From NCBI GenBank assembly GCA_937907485.1, contig CALESR010000270.1:7582-71581 (forward strand): 64,000 nt of DNA, written 5' to 3'. Position numbers and translations under genes: made by a program. Positions within the stretch are counted from its first letter, which is position 1. Each line of letters begins with the position of its first letter. The notes under the pieces were generated by a model, which worked only from the letters and a program-made list of their open reading frames with translations, ran no database searches and had not been told where the DNA came from. This document shows positions 9,590-18,357 of this stretch, piece after piece. The stretch comes from an uncultured Paracoccaceae bacterium. GTDB taxonomy: Bacteria > Pseudomonadota > Alphaproteobacteria > Rhodobacterales > Rhodobacteraceae.

Positions 9590-10309
9590 GTGACCCACCG
9601 TCCCATCGCCTATATGACCGTCGATGCCGAACCCGATTGCCCGCCCTTCCTGTGGACATGGCGCGGCATCGACGAGGGGCTGCCGCTGCTGCTGGACCTG
9701 CTGGCGGACGAAGGTGTGCCCGCGACCTTTTTCACCACGGGCGGCACCGCCGAGGCCCGGCCCGAGGCCGTCACTGCCATCGTCAAGGGCGGGCACGAAC
9801 TGGCCTGCCACGGCTATTCGCACAGCAATTTTCGCACGCTTGACCGCGACGCCGCCCGCGACGAGATCACCCGCACCAACGCGATTCTGCGCGCGCATGC
9901 CCCGGTAACCTCGTTTCGCGCGCCGTATCTGTCCTTTCCCGAGGCCTATGTCCCGCTGCTGGCCGAGGCCGGGTTTGCCGTGGACAGCTCGCGCGGGATC
10001 TACAAGCGCAACGAGCCGCGCCATGACGGCGACGGGATGCCCTTTCGGCTGGATGCGTCGGTGACGTCGAGCGTGCTGCGCCTGCCGCGCGTGCTGCGCA
10101 GCCCGTATTTTCATGCGCTGCGCAGTCCGGTCACGCTGTTCGTGCATCCTTGGGAATTCGTCGATTTGTCGCGCACGGGTATCCGGCTGGACTGCCGGTT
10201 CCGCACCGGGCAACCCGCGCTGGACCGGCTGCGCACCACGCTGCGCTGGTTCAAGGCGCGCAATTTCCAGTTTCGGCTGGTGAACGAGGCACCGGCCCTA
10301 GCCGCCTGA
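9590..10309 (+). CDS. Polysaccharide deacetylase family protein (NodB homology)
   Basis: A 239-residue carbohydrate esterase family 4-type protein. It shows the catalytic-base/metal motif TVDAEPD (residues 10-16), the VPATFFTTGG strand, the metal-binding HGYSHSNF, and the RAPYLSF motif, with a C-terminal HPWEF motif. Such enzymes remove N- or O-acetyl groups from sugars. There is no signal peptide, so it acts in the cytoplasm, for example on a lipid-linked amino sugar, as in GlcNAc-PI de-N-acetylation chemistry. GTG at 9590 with AAAGGA 7 bp upstream is the start. The 3' end overlaps the convergent GT4 gene by 12 bp. The substrate is unknown. Confidence 0.8.
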   Translation: MTHRPIAYMTVDAEPDCPPFLWTWRGIDEGLPLLLDLLADEGVPATFFTTGGTAEARPEAVTAIVKGGHELACHGYSHSNFRTLDRDAARDEITRTNAILRAHAPVTSFRAPYLSFPEAYVPLLAEAGFAVDSSRGIYKRNEPRHDGDGMPFRLDASVTSSVLRLPRVLRSPYFHALRSPVTLFVHPWEFVDLSRTGIRLDCRFRTGQPALDRLRTTLRWFKARNFQFRLVNEAPALAA

Positions 10310-11395
10310 GGCCATCTGCCGATAGAGCGCCAGATGCTGCGCCGCAACTTTGGGCCAGTCAAAACGCCCAAGGGCGGGGCGCGGACCGGTCAGCCGCCGG
10401 GCCAGGTCGGAATCCATGGCCAGCGCCTGCAGCGCCTCGATCATGGCAGCGTCGCTGTCGCACAGAAAGCCGTCCTCGCCGTCGCGGATGAACTCGGCCA
10501 GACCGGTGCCCGCGCGGCCGATCACCGGCAGCCCGGCGGCGCGGGCCTCGAGCGCGGCGATGCCAAAGGATTCGTTGCGCGACGGCAGGACAAAGGCATG
10601 GGCGCTGCGATAGAGGGTGCGCAGATCCTCGCGGCCCAGCCAACCGGGGTTTTGCACGCCGGCGCCCAGCGTGGCGCGGTGACGTCCCTCACCGGCGACC
10701 ACCATCTCGACGGGCCGGTCGATGCGCCGTTCCAGAGCCTCGCGCAGCCTTCCCAGCACCTGTGGCCGTTTCTTGCGCTCGAGTCGCATTGCCGAGACCA
10801 GCCGAAAAGCTCCCCCGGCAGGCGGTTGCGCGGGGTCGGCCATCCAGAACCCGGCGTCAAAGCCATTGGGCAGAACCTGTGGCGCGATGGTGGACAGTGG
10901 CGCCAGTTGTGCCGCGATTCGGGAACTGACCGCTGTCAGTCGCACGTCCGGCCACCGCGGACCCAGCCAGCGCAGCAGGGGTGCCAGCGCCGCCAGATCG
11001 GAATGCGCGGTCAGCATCACGGGCAGGCCCAGACTGCGCGCGGCGATCAGCCCGGCGAGGCAGGCGGGCGCGACGATGCTGGCATGAACATGCACCACAT
11101 CGGGCGCGATCGCGGTCAGCGCTGTCGCCATCCGCCGCACCAGCCGGGGCGACACCGCAAGGTCAAACCCCGGCAACCGCAGCCCGCCCGGTGAAAAAAC
11201 CGCAACCTCGTCGCTGCGCGCGCCAGGCTGCGGGGTCAGGACGCTGACCTGCGCCCCCGCAGCGGTCAGCGCCCGGCCGAGGCCGGACAGGTGGCTCTCG
11301 ATGCCGCCACGGCGCGGGGCAAACCAGTCGCTGACAAAGGTGATCTTCAGACCTCGGGTCGGGGCAAAGGCCGCTTCGGCAGGCATTGTCGGCAA
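10298..11395 (-). CDS. GT4-family glycosyltransferase
   Basis: A 365-residue GT-B enzyme. The N-terminal glycine-rich motif RRGGIESHLSGLGRAL (about 29-44), a VHVHAS strand and the C-terminal donor-binding NESFGIAALEARAAGLPVI (E-x7-E) are all present. PimA, the phosphatidylinositol mannosyltransferase of actinobacteria, and MshA belong to the same family, so an inositol or inositol-lipid acceptor fits the context, though GT4 is too broad to prove it. Transcribed alone; the 3' end overlaps the deacetylase. The start at 11395 gives a short extension before the conserved LKITFVSDWF; an inner ATG four residues on is equally possible. Confidence 0.8.
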   Translation of the reverse strand: MPTMPAEAAFAPTRGLKITFVSDWFAPRRGGIESHLSGLGRALTAAGAQVSVLTPQPGARSDEVAVFSPGGLRLPGFDLAVSPRLVRRMATALTAIAPDVVHVHASIVAPACLAGLIAARSLGLPVMLTAHSDLAALAPLLRWLGPRWPDVRLTAVSSRIAAQLAPLSTIAPQVLPNGFDAGFWMADPAQPPAGGAFRLVSAMRLERKKRPQVLGRLREALERRIDRPVEMVVAGEGRHRATLGAGVQNPGWLGREDLRTLYRSAHAFVLPSRNESFGIAALEARAAGLPVIGRAGTGLAEFIRDGEDGFLCDSDAAMIEALQALAMDSDLARRLTGPRPALGRFDWPKVAAQHLALYRQMASGG

Positions 11396-11530
11396 CTCCG
11401 GGCGCGGGCGGCAAAGGGCGGGAAATCTTTACGCCCTAGGGCGACATGATATCAGCGCAGTGCAGCCCCGTCGCGCGTATTGCACTGTCTGCGTAGGCGG
11501 GCAATAGTCGCGCTGGCAACCGTCCATTCG

Positions 11531-11537
11531 GGAGTGG
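11531..11537 (+). promoter_or_regulatory. Ribosome-binding site deciding the start at 11543
   Basis: GGAGTGG lies 5 bp upstream of the ATG at 11543 and favours it over an in-frame ATG at 11480, which has no such motif and would add 21 residues before the signal peptide. Confidence 0.55.
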
Positions 11538-11542
11538 AACAG

Positions 11543-12187
11543 ATGGCGATGTGTGGCGGCAGGCACCTGGAGCACCGTGGATGCCTGCGCTCAAGATTCG
11601 GGCTTCGGGTCTTTGTGTCGCTGATGATCGCCTTGCTGCTGGCCCAGATGCCCCCCGGCGCCGCGCGCGCGCAGGATCTGTCGTGGCAGGTCTGGGGCGC
11701 CGTGATGACCGACAATGACGTCCGGCAACTGGTAACCTTTGACAGCATCCGGTTGCTGGAGTCTGGTCTGGTCGGTTTCGCGCTGAACACCCGCTTTGGC
11801 CGCCCGTACGACCTGCCCTTTGGCCAGCTTCGTTTCGAGGCCGAGGCGCAATTGGTTCGCCATTTCGGCCTGCAGGATCATTGGGAGGTCAACCTGCCGG
11901 TGGGCCTGCGCTTTGCCCCGCGCCGCCGGATTTTGGGGTTCGACAGTCTGGCGTTTCTGATAGGGCCGTCGATGGCCTCGCAGATCCCGGCGATCGAACT
12001 GCGCCGCGGAGGCGGGGTGGGGTCACGGGGAATGGTCTATTTCCATGTCGAACTGGAGCGTCAGCTGCGGTCCGACCCCGCCGCGCGGATCTTCCTGCGG
12101 TTGCACCACCGCTCGGGTGGCTATGGGCTGTTTGCCAATGCGGTGGGGACCAACGCATTCGCCATCGGCTATCGCCGGGCGTTCTGA
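11543..12187 (+). CDS. PagL-like outer-membrane lipid deacylase (acyloxyacyl hydrolase type)
   Basis: A 214-residue secreted protein. A long signal peptide with a hydrophobic core (about residues 20-38) ends at ARAQD. The rest has alternating-hydrophobicity strands and ends on a C-terminal aromatic residue (RRAF), as outer-membrane beta-barrels do. Near the C-terminus, RLHHRSGGYGLF followed by G-x-NAFAIGYR matches the PagL catalytic region, where a histidine and a serine two residues later (H-x-S) remove the 3-O acyl chain of lipid A. Here H-R-S is present. It may trim lipid A or the lipid exported by the nearby Lpt-type system. The family call is by motif only. Confidence 0.6.
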   Translation: MAMCGGRHLEHRGCLRSRFGLRVFVSLMIALLLAQMPPGAARAQDLSWQVWGAVMTDNDVRQLVTFDSIRLLESGLVGFALNTRFGRPYDLPFGQLRFEAEAQLVRHFGLQDHWEVNLPVGLRFAPRRRILGFDSLAFLIGPSMASQIPAIELRRGGGVGSRGMVYFHVELERQLRSDPAARIFLRLHHRSGGYGLFANAVGTNAFAIGYRRAF

Positions 12188-12275
12188 CAGCGGCCAACCC
12201 CGAAGGCACGTCGCGGTCGGGCGCCCTGCACCTCGATACGCCGGGGTGCCGGACATCCGAGGCCCCTGCGCCAAG

Positions 12276-14204
12276 TCAGGCAATCTGCTCGCGGTGCTGC
12301 TGGTCCCAGACCTGATCGGAGAGTGCCATCGCCGTTGGCCGATAGGCCAGCGGTGCCCCGACAAGGATCGTGCGGATGGCGGGAATGTCATAGTCGCGGC
12401 AGGCCTGCGCCAATTGGTCTAGCAGTTCCGACAGTGGCTCGGGGTCGAGGGCGACCTCGGTCGCGGTCAGGATGCGTGGATGTTCGGTGCCGGTGGGCGA
12501 ATCGCCGATCAGTAGTTCTTCGAACAGTTTCTCGCCCTTGCGCAGACCGGTGACCTGAATCTGGATGTCGCCGCGCATCGCGGTGTCGGCATCGGGCGTG
12601 TCGACGATATAGGGCACCAGTCCGTTCATGCGCACCATCGACAGCGCCAGATCGAGGATCCGGACCGGGTCGCCCATGTCGAGCACAAATACATCACCGC
12701 CGCGCGCCATCGCGCCGGCCTGAATGACCAGTTGTGCCGCCTCGGGGATTGTCATGAAAAAACGGTTGATATCGCGGTGGGTCACCGTCACGGGCCCCCC
12801 GCGCTCGATCTGGGCCTGAAACAGCGGGATGACCGAGCCCGAGGACCCCAGCACATTGCCGAAGCGCACGATGGAGAAGGTGGTCGTGTGCGTTTCGCGC
12901 GCGAGCGCTTGACAGATCAGCTCGGCCAGCCGCTTGGACGCGCCCATGACATTGGTCGGCCGCACGGCCTTGTCGGTGGAAATCAGGATGAAGTTCTCGA
13001 CCCCGGCCTCGGCGGCGGCACGGGCGATGGCCCTTGTGCCGAACACATTGTTGCGCAGGCCCTCGATGACGTTCTCTTCGACCAGTGGAACATGCTTGTA
13101 GGCGGCCGCGTGATAGATCGTCTGCACCGCGAATTGCCCGATCACCTTGCGCAGCCGCTCGGGATCCTGCACCGACCCGAGGATCGGCACCAGCCGCACC
13201 GTCAGCCGCTCACGCAAGAGGGTTTCGCGCAGTTCCGCATCAATGGTGTAGAGGCTGTATTCCGAGACGTCGAACAGAATCAGGATCTTGGGGGCAAGAC
13301 CGATCACCTGGCGGCACAATTCGCTGCCGATCGAGCCGCCAGCGCCAGAGACCATCACCACCTTGCCAGTGATGTTGCGCCGCATCATGGCGGCGTTGGG
13401 TTCGACCGGGTCGCGGCCCAGCAGGTCTTCGGGCCGCACACTGCGCAACTCGCTGAACTTGGCCTTGCCGCTGACGATATCGGCCATGCCGGGGATCGTC
13501 TTGATCTCGAGGCCGTAAACCTCGATCGCGGCGACGATCTCGCGGCGGCGCACCCGTGTTGCGCTGGGGATGGCCAGCAGCACGGTGCGCGCGCGCGTGT
13601 CGTTGATGAGCGACGGCAAGGCCAGGGGGTTAAAGACCCGCAGGCCACCGATTGTGCTGCCGACCAGCGCCGCGTCATCGTCGAGAAAGGCGACCGGTTG
13701 ATACTCGCGACCGTGGCGCAGCGCGTTGACCAACTGGCGCCCCGCATCGCCTGCGCCATAGACCAGCACGGGCCTGCGGTGGTTCGATTGCGTCTGTCGA
13801 AACAGCGCCCAGATCACGAACCGCGACCCGCCCGCCAGACAGAAGACGAGCATCGCCTGAATATACGGCACCGAGCGCGGCACCGGCGTGCCGATCGCCA
13901 GATCCGACAGCGAGAGGGTAAAGGCCGAGATCAACCCCCCCAGCAACAGCACCTTCAGTGCGCCCGAGGAGATATAGCGCACCACCGTGCGATACAGCCC
14001 CATAGCCGCCCAAAACCCGACAGTCAGCGGAATCACCGGCGCAAAGGCCAGCCACGCCCGCGGATCCCCGAGGAACCGCCACGATTCCAGCCGCAGGAAC
14101 ATCCCCAGCGCAAAGGACAGGGTAATCAGGGCGGAATCCGAAAAAACCTGTATCGCCTGCTTGGTGGTGCGCGGCAGCCTGCCAAGACGGAGAAAAACAT
14201 TCAT
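12276..14204 (-). CDS. CapD/WbpM-type UDP-sugar 4,6-dehydratase, membrane-bound
   Basis: A 642-residue fusion with four N-terminal membrane segments (about 15-145), a first Rossmann domain with YGAGDAGRQLV, and a second catalytic SDR domain starting at VSGAGGSIGSELCRQV (about residue 295). The active site reads STDKAVRPTNVMGASKR: the methionine in the usual tyrosine position and the following lysine are characteristic of inverting UDP-GlcNAc 4,6-dehydratases such as PglF, WbpM and FlaA1. The product would be a UDP-4-keto-6-deoxyhexosamine for the polysaccharide. ATG at 14204 is preferred over a TTG two codons earlier. It lies downstream of wzc on the same strand. Confidence 0.87.
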   Translation of the reverse strand: MNVFLRLGRLPRTTKQAIQVFSDSALITLSFALGMFLRLESWRFLGDPRAWLAFAPVIPLTVGFWAAMGLYRTVVRYISSGALKVLLLGGLISAFTLSLSDLAIGTPVPRSVPYIQAMLVFCLAGGSRFVIWALFRQTQSNHRRPVLVYGAGDAGRQLVNALRHGREYQPVAFLDDDAALVGSTIGGLRVFNPLALPSLINDTRARTVLLAIPSATRVRRREIVAAIEVYGLEIKTIPGMADIVSGKAKFSELRSVRPEDLLGRDPVEPNAAMMRRNITGKVVMVSGAGGSIGSELCRQVIGLAPKILILFDVSEYSLYTIDAELRETLLRERLTVRLVPILGSVQDPERLRKVIGQFAVQTIYHAAAYKHVPLVEENVIEGLRNNVFGTRAIARAAAEAGVENFILISTDKAVRPTNVMGASKRLAELICQALARETHTTTFSIVRFGNVLGSSGSVIPLFQAQIERGGPVTVTHRDINRFFMTIPEAAQLVIQAGAMARGGDVFVLDMGDPVRILDLALSMVRMNGLVPYIVDTPDADTAMRGDIQIQVTGLRKGEKLFEELLIGDSPTGTEHPRILTATEVALDPEPLSELLDQLAQACRDYDIPAIRTILVGAPLAYRPTAMALSDQVWDQQHREQIA

Positions 14205-14353
14205 TATCAATCACCCAAAGTCGGCTTGCATCCAAAAAAAACTTTTCGGTTGTGCTCATCCCTAGCGCGCATTGGCGCGCGGCTCAACGCCCGGAAGAGC
14301 GCACAAGCCCGTGAACGGCGCCTCCGCGCCGAGGCATCGGCCTGCCAACAACG

Positions 14354-16531
14354 TCAATCCTTGCGTTGCTTGTACTCATAGCGATAGCCATAGCCGTAGC
14401 CATAACCGTAGCCACCCTTGGCCTTGCGCGGGTCAAATCCATTCAGGACCGCCCCGCTAAAGCGCAGCCCAGCCGAGTTCATCGTCTTGATTGACGCCTC
14501 GACCTCGCCCATCGGCGTCTGGTCATGGCGCGCGACAAAGATCGTCGCTCCGGTTGCCCGTCCCAGAACCACCGGGTCAGTCACCGCCAGGACGGGCGGC
14601 GAGTCAAAGATGGTCAGGTCGAAATTCTCGCTGCACCAAGCAACGAGACCGCTCAATTCGGCGCGCATCAGCAGTTCCGAGGGGTTCGGCGGATAGCGCC
14701 CGGTCGACAGGAAGAACAGGCTGGGCACCGGACCTTGAATCACTGCGGCCTCGGGGGTGATGTCATGCGCCAGAACCTCGGCCAGGCCGGGCTGGTGGCG
14801 CTCGACCCCGAAATACCGCCGCAGTTGTCCGCGCCGCATGTCGGCGTCGATCAACAGGACCCGCGTCCCCGCCTCGGCAGCGACCACGGCGAGGTTCGCC
14901 GCCAGAAAGCTCTTGCCCGCGCCGGGATGCGACGAGGTGATGGTCAGGGTCGGCGTTTGCGCATCCAGCATGCCGAAATGCAGGCTGGTGCGCAGCGAAC
15001 GGATGGCCTCGACGGTCAGATCGCCCGCGCTGTTGAGCGCCAGCAAGGGCATGTGGCCCTGCCGCCGTCCCGAGGTATCGGAATCGCGCGAATAGTTGAT
15101 GGTGGCAAAAACCGGCAAGCCCAGTTTTTCCAGCGCGCCAGCCTCTTGCACGCCCTTGCGCAGCCAACTGCGAAACAGCACCCAGGCCGCCCCGCCCACC
15201 GCGCCGACGACCAGCGCCAAGGCCAGGATCAGCGAGCTGCGCGGCGCAATGGGCGAGGGCGCAGCGGCGGCCGTGTCGATGATGCGCACATTGCCGATTG
15301 TGCTGGCACGCAGCACCTCAACCTCCTGCGCGCGGGTCAGCAACTCGGTATAGATGCCCTGCGCCAGTTCGACCGACCGCGTCAGGTTCAGCACCTGCCG
15401 CTGGGTCTCGGGCAATTCGCCGACCTGCGCACGCAGCGCGACCAATTGTGCCTCGAGTCGGGTCCTTTGGTCCAGCAACTGTCGATACGTCGGATGGGCT
15501 GGCGTATACCGTTGCGCGATTTCGTCCTCCTGGCTTTGCAGGTCCGACAGTTCGCTTTCGATCCGCGTCACCTGTGACAGGATCGCCTGGGTTTCCAGCG
15601 TCAGGTCGATGGTGACCTCGCGCTGACGAAAATCGTTCAGCGCCGCCTCGGCCTCGCGCAGGCTCCGCTCGGCGAGGGGGAGTTGCTCGCGGATGAAGGC
15701 AAGGCTGCTTTCCGCTTCGGCAGCACTGCGCGAGATGTTCTGGCGCAAATAGGCCTGAATGACGGCATTCAGCGCCTGCGCGATGGTTCGGCGGTTCGCA
15801 CCGGTCAGGCTGACCTCGAGGATCCCCGAGGCCCGACCACGCTCGGCGACGGCCAGCCGACCGCGCAGCCCGCCCATCGCGCTCAACTCGTCGATCTGGG
15901 TGATGAAGAACACCCGCCCCGGTGGCGCCGTCAGTGTGGCAACTGTCAGCAAAAACCCGGTATCGGGCAGGGACAGCGCCTGCCCCACCACGCCGTCGTG
16001 CTCGGCGCCGTCCGGAGTGGTCACCGTAAAGGCGCCATCCGCACCGGCAACCAGCGTGCTGCGCATGTTGACCCACCGGGGCGGCACCGTCAGGCTTTCG
16101 AGCGCCAGCAGATCGCCCCGTCGGGCAAACCGCACCGGAAGCAGCGAATCGACAAGCGGCAGTTGATAGCGCGCTACCATCGTGCCGATCAGCGGCGCGC
16201 GTTCCGTGCCGATCACCCAGTCGAGATTCTGGTCGGCAACCGCCTGACCCAGCACCATGCGCGAACGGATGATCTCGATCTCGGTAACGCTGCGCGGGTC
16301 GGATTCGGTCAGCGACGCCAGACTGCTGGGCAGCGCCATCGAGCCGCTGCGCTCTTCCAGTTGCAACAAGGCATCGGCGCGAAACGTCGGGTTGCTGTTG
16401 GCGACCATGAACGCGCCGATAACCGCGCCCAGCACGGCGCCCGCGACAATCCAGAACTTGCCCTTCCAGAGCGTGCCCAAGAGGGCGCCGAGATCGATCT
16501 CGTCTTCGCGAACTGCTTCGGATTTGGTCAT
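14354..16531 (-). CDS. wzc: Wzc-type polysaccharide co-polymerase with BY-kinase
   Basis: A 725-residue inner-membrane protein that controls chain length and export of group 1-type capsule or exopolysaccharide. It has an N-terminal Wzz region with a membrane segment at about 25-45, a long coiled-coil periplasmic region (about 215-395), a second membrane segment, and a cytoplasmic tyrosine kinase. Kinase motifs are Walker A SSHPGAGKS, Walker A' VLLIDADMRRG and Walker B LTIFDSPPVL. The C-terminus is a striking alternating tyrosine tail of GY repeats, the autophosphorylation cluster. The start ATG at 16531 follows GGAG by 6 bp. No wza or phosphatase wzb is in the window. It is divergent from ugd. 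Confidence 0.92.
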   Translation of the reverse strand: MTKSEAVREDEIDLGALLGTLWKGKFWIVAGAVLGAVIGAFMVANSNPTFRADALLQLEERSGSMALPSSLASLTESDPRSVTEIEIIRSRMVLGQAVADQNLDWVIGTERAPLIGTMVARYQLPLVDSLLPVRFARRGDLLALESLTVPPRWVNMRSTLVAGADGAFTVTTPDGAEHDGVVGQALSLPDTGFLLTVATLTAPPGRVFFITQIDELSAMGGLRGRLAVAERGRASGILEVSLTGANRRTIAQALNAVIQAYLRQNISRSAAEAESSLAFIREQLPLAERSLREAEAALNDFRQREVTIDLTLETQAILSQVTRIESELSDLQSQEDEIAQRYTPAHPTYRQLLDQRTRLEAQLVALRAQVGELPETQRQVLNLTRSVELAQGIYTELLTRAQEVEVLRASTIGNVRIIDTAAAAPSPIAPRSSLILALALVVGAVGGAAWVLFRSWLRKGVQEAGALEKLGLPVFATINYSRDSDTSGRRQGHMPLLALNSAGDLTVEAIRSLRTSLHFGMLDAQTPTLTITSSHPGAGKSFLAANLAVVAAEAGTRVLLIDADMRRGQLRRYFGVERHQPGLAEVLAHDITPEAAVIQGPVPSLFFLSTGRYPPNPSELLMRAELSGLVAWCSENFDLTIFDSPPVLAVTDPVVLGRATGATIFVARHDQTPMGEVEASIKTMNSAGLRFSGAVLNGFDPRKAKGGYGYGYGYGYRYEYKQRKD

Positions 16532-17052
16532 GGAATGCTCCGTGCAGCCAGCGGGTGTGTCGATCCGTGCCAACCTGTGCCAACAACAGGGCCAAAGATC
16601 AAGCGCGGGCGCAAGGCTCACGGGACTTTGCACGCATGCTCGCGCCCGACGACATGCGGAATTTGTCTGCGTTCGGTGGTTTTGGCGTCTTCGCCAGACC
16701 GCAGACCCGCCCGGCGCAGGGGCGGACCAGACCCGTGGAAATCCGCCCAAATTTTGCGGCTGCAGCAATTCGGGCTTGCGAGAAATATGGCCACGCCTTA
16801 TCCAGCCGGGTACAACGCATGCCCCGGTCGGGCTGCCGTCTTGGTCTTTGGCGCCATGTCGAATGGTCACGGCGCTGCATTCTGGCTCGTCTGGCAGTCT
16901 GAAAAAGGCATGTCTTTGATCCGTATTGCTCAACATTGTGCAAGATCGAGGGGCTGGCCTTGTGACCCGGTCACCCGGTGTTCTGCGTCGCGCCCCGGTG
17001 GATCAGGGTGCCAATTGCCTGGGCATGCGACTTTCACGGGGACTTTCACGGC
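16532..17052. promoter_or_regulatory. 521-bp divergent intergenic region between wzc and ugd
   Basis: This is the longest non-coding stretch in the window. It separates the minus-strand wzc-dehydratase genes from the plus-strand capsule operon, so promoters for both arms should lie here. Frames open across it are extensions or shadows of the flanking genes and have no recognisable product. It has locally AT-richer patches (around 16740-16780 and 16900-16940). I see no clear terminator, riboswitch or perfect palindrome. Confidence 0.45.
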
Positions 17053-18357
17053 ATGAAGATTGCGATGATCGGCACTGGCTATGTCGGCCTTGTCTCGGGC
17101 GTGTGTTTTTCGGATTTCGGCCATCAGGTCGTCTGCGTCGACAAGATGCCCGAAAAGATCGCGATGCTGGAACGGGGCGAGATCCCCATTTATGAACCCG
17201 GCCTCGACACGGTGCTGCAGCGCAATGTCGCGGCAGGCCGGCTGAGCTTTACCACCGACCTCGCTGCGGCTGTGGACGGCGCCGACGCGGTGTTCATTGC
17301 CGTCGGCACCCCCACTCGACGCGGGGATGGCCATGCCGATCTGACGTATGTCATGGCCGCCGCCGAGGATATCGCCTGCGCGCTGACTGGCTATGCCGTG
17401 GTGGTGACCAAATCGACCGTGCCGGTCGGCACCAACCGCAAAGTGGCCGCCGCCATCCGCGCCGCCAATCCAGAGGCCGAATTCGACGTTGCCTCGAACC
17501 CGGAATTCCTGCGCGAAGGGGCGGCGATCGACGATTTCATGAAGCCGGACCGCGTGGTTGTCGGGGTCGAAAGCGAGCGGGCCAAGGCGGTGATCGGCGA
17601 GGTCTATCGCCCGCTTTATCTGCGCGATTTTCCGGTGGTCTATACCGATCTTGAATCGGCCGAGATGATCAAATACGCCGCCAACGCCTTTCTGGCGACC
17701 AAGATCAGTTTCATCAACGAGATCGCTGCCCTATGCGAGCGGGTCGGCGCCGATGTCAAATCGGTGGCCAAGGGGATGGGACTGGACGGGCGCATCGGCA
17801 ACAAGTTCCTGCACGCCGGGCCGGGATATGGCGGTAGTTGCTTTCCAAAGGATACCTCGGCCCTCACGCGCATCGGGCAGGAGCACGGCGCTCCGCAGCG
17901 CATCGTCGAGACGGTGATCGCTGTCAACGAGGCCACCAAGCGGCGGATGATCGACAAGGTGGTCGATCTGTGCGGCGGCTCGGTGAATGGCAAGACGCTT
18001 GCCGTGCTGGGCGTCACCTTCAAGCCCGGGACCGATGACATGCGCGACGCGCCTTCGCTGACCATCGTGCCTGCGCTGGTGGGGGCGGGGGCGCGGATTC
18101 GGGTCGTTGATCCGCATGGCCGCAAGGAAGGCGAGGCGCTGTTGCCGGGCGTCGACTGGGTCGAAGACCCCTATACCGCCTGCGCCGGTGCCGACGCGGT
18201 GGTGATCCTGACCGAGTGGAACGCGTTTCGCGCTCTCGACCTCGGGCGGTTGGCGGCGGGAATGGCGCGCCCGGCCATGGCCGATTTGCGCAATATCTAT
18301 AATCGCGAGACGGCGCAGCGGGCCGGATTCGCGGCCTATACGGGAGTGGGACGTTGA
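17053..18357 (+). CDS. ugd: UDP-glucose 6-dehydrogenase
   Basis: A 434-residue cytoplasmic enzyme that oxidises UDP-glucose to UDP-glucuronate with two NAD+. It has the N-terminal Rossmann motif IGTGYVGLVSG, ESTVP-like KSTVPVGTN, SNPEFLREG, the central EMIKYAANAFLATKISFINE and the catalytic cysteine in GPGYGGSCFPKD. Length and motifs are normal. The start at the ATG at 17053 puts the Rossmann strand at residue 2; upstream in-frame sequence is non-coding in character. It overlaps the next gene by 4 bp (TTGA), so UDP-glucuronate synthesis and its 4-epimerisation are coupled. Confidence 0.93.
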   Translation: MKIAMIGTGYVGLVSGVCFSDFGHQVVCVDKMPEKIAMLERGEIPIYEPGLDTVLQRNVAAGRLSFTTDLAAAVDGADAVFIAVGTPTRRGDGHADLTYVMAAAEDIACALTGYAVVVTKSTVPVGTNRKVAAAIRAANPEAEFDVASNPEFLREGAAIDDFMKPDRVVVGVESERAKAVIGEVYRPLYLRDFPVVYTDLESAEMIKYAANAFLATKISFINEIAALCERVGADVKSVAKGMGLDGRIGNKFLHAGPGYGGSCFPKDTSALTRIGQEHGAPQRIVETVIAVNEATKRRMIDKVVDLCGGSVNGKTLAVLGVTFKPGTDDMRDAPSLTIVPALVGAGARIRVVDPHGRKEGEALLPGVDWVEDPYTACAGADAVVILTEWNAFRALDLGRLAAGMARPAMADLRNIYNRETAQRAGFAAYTGVGR

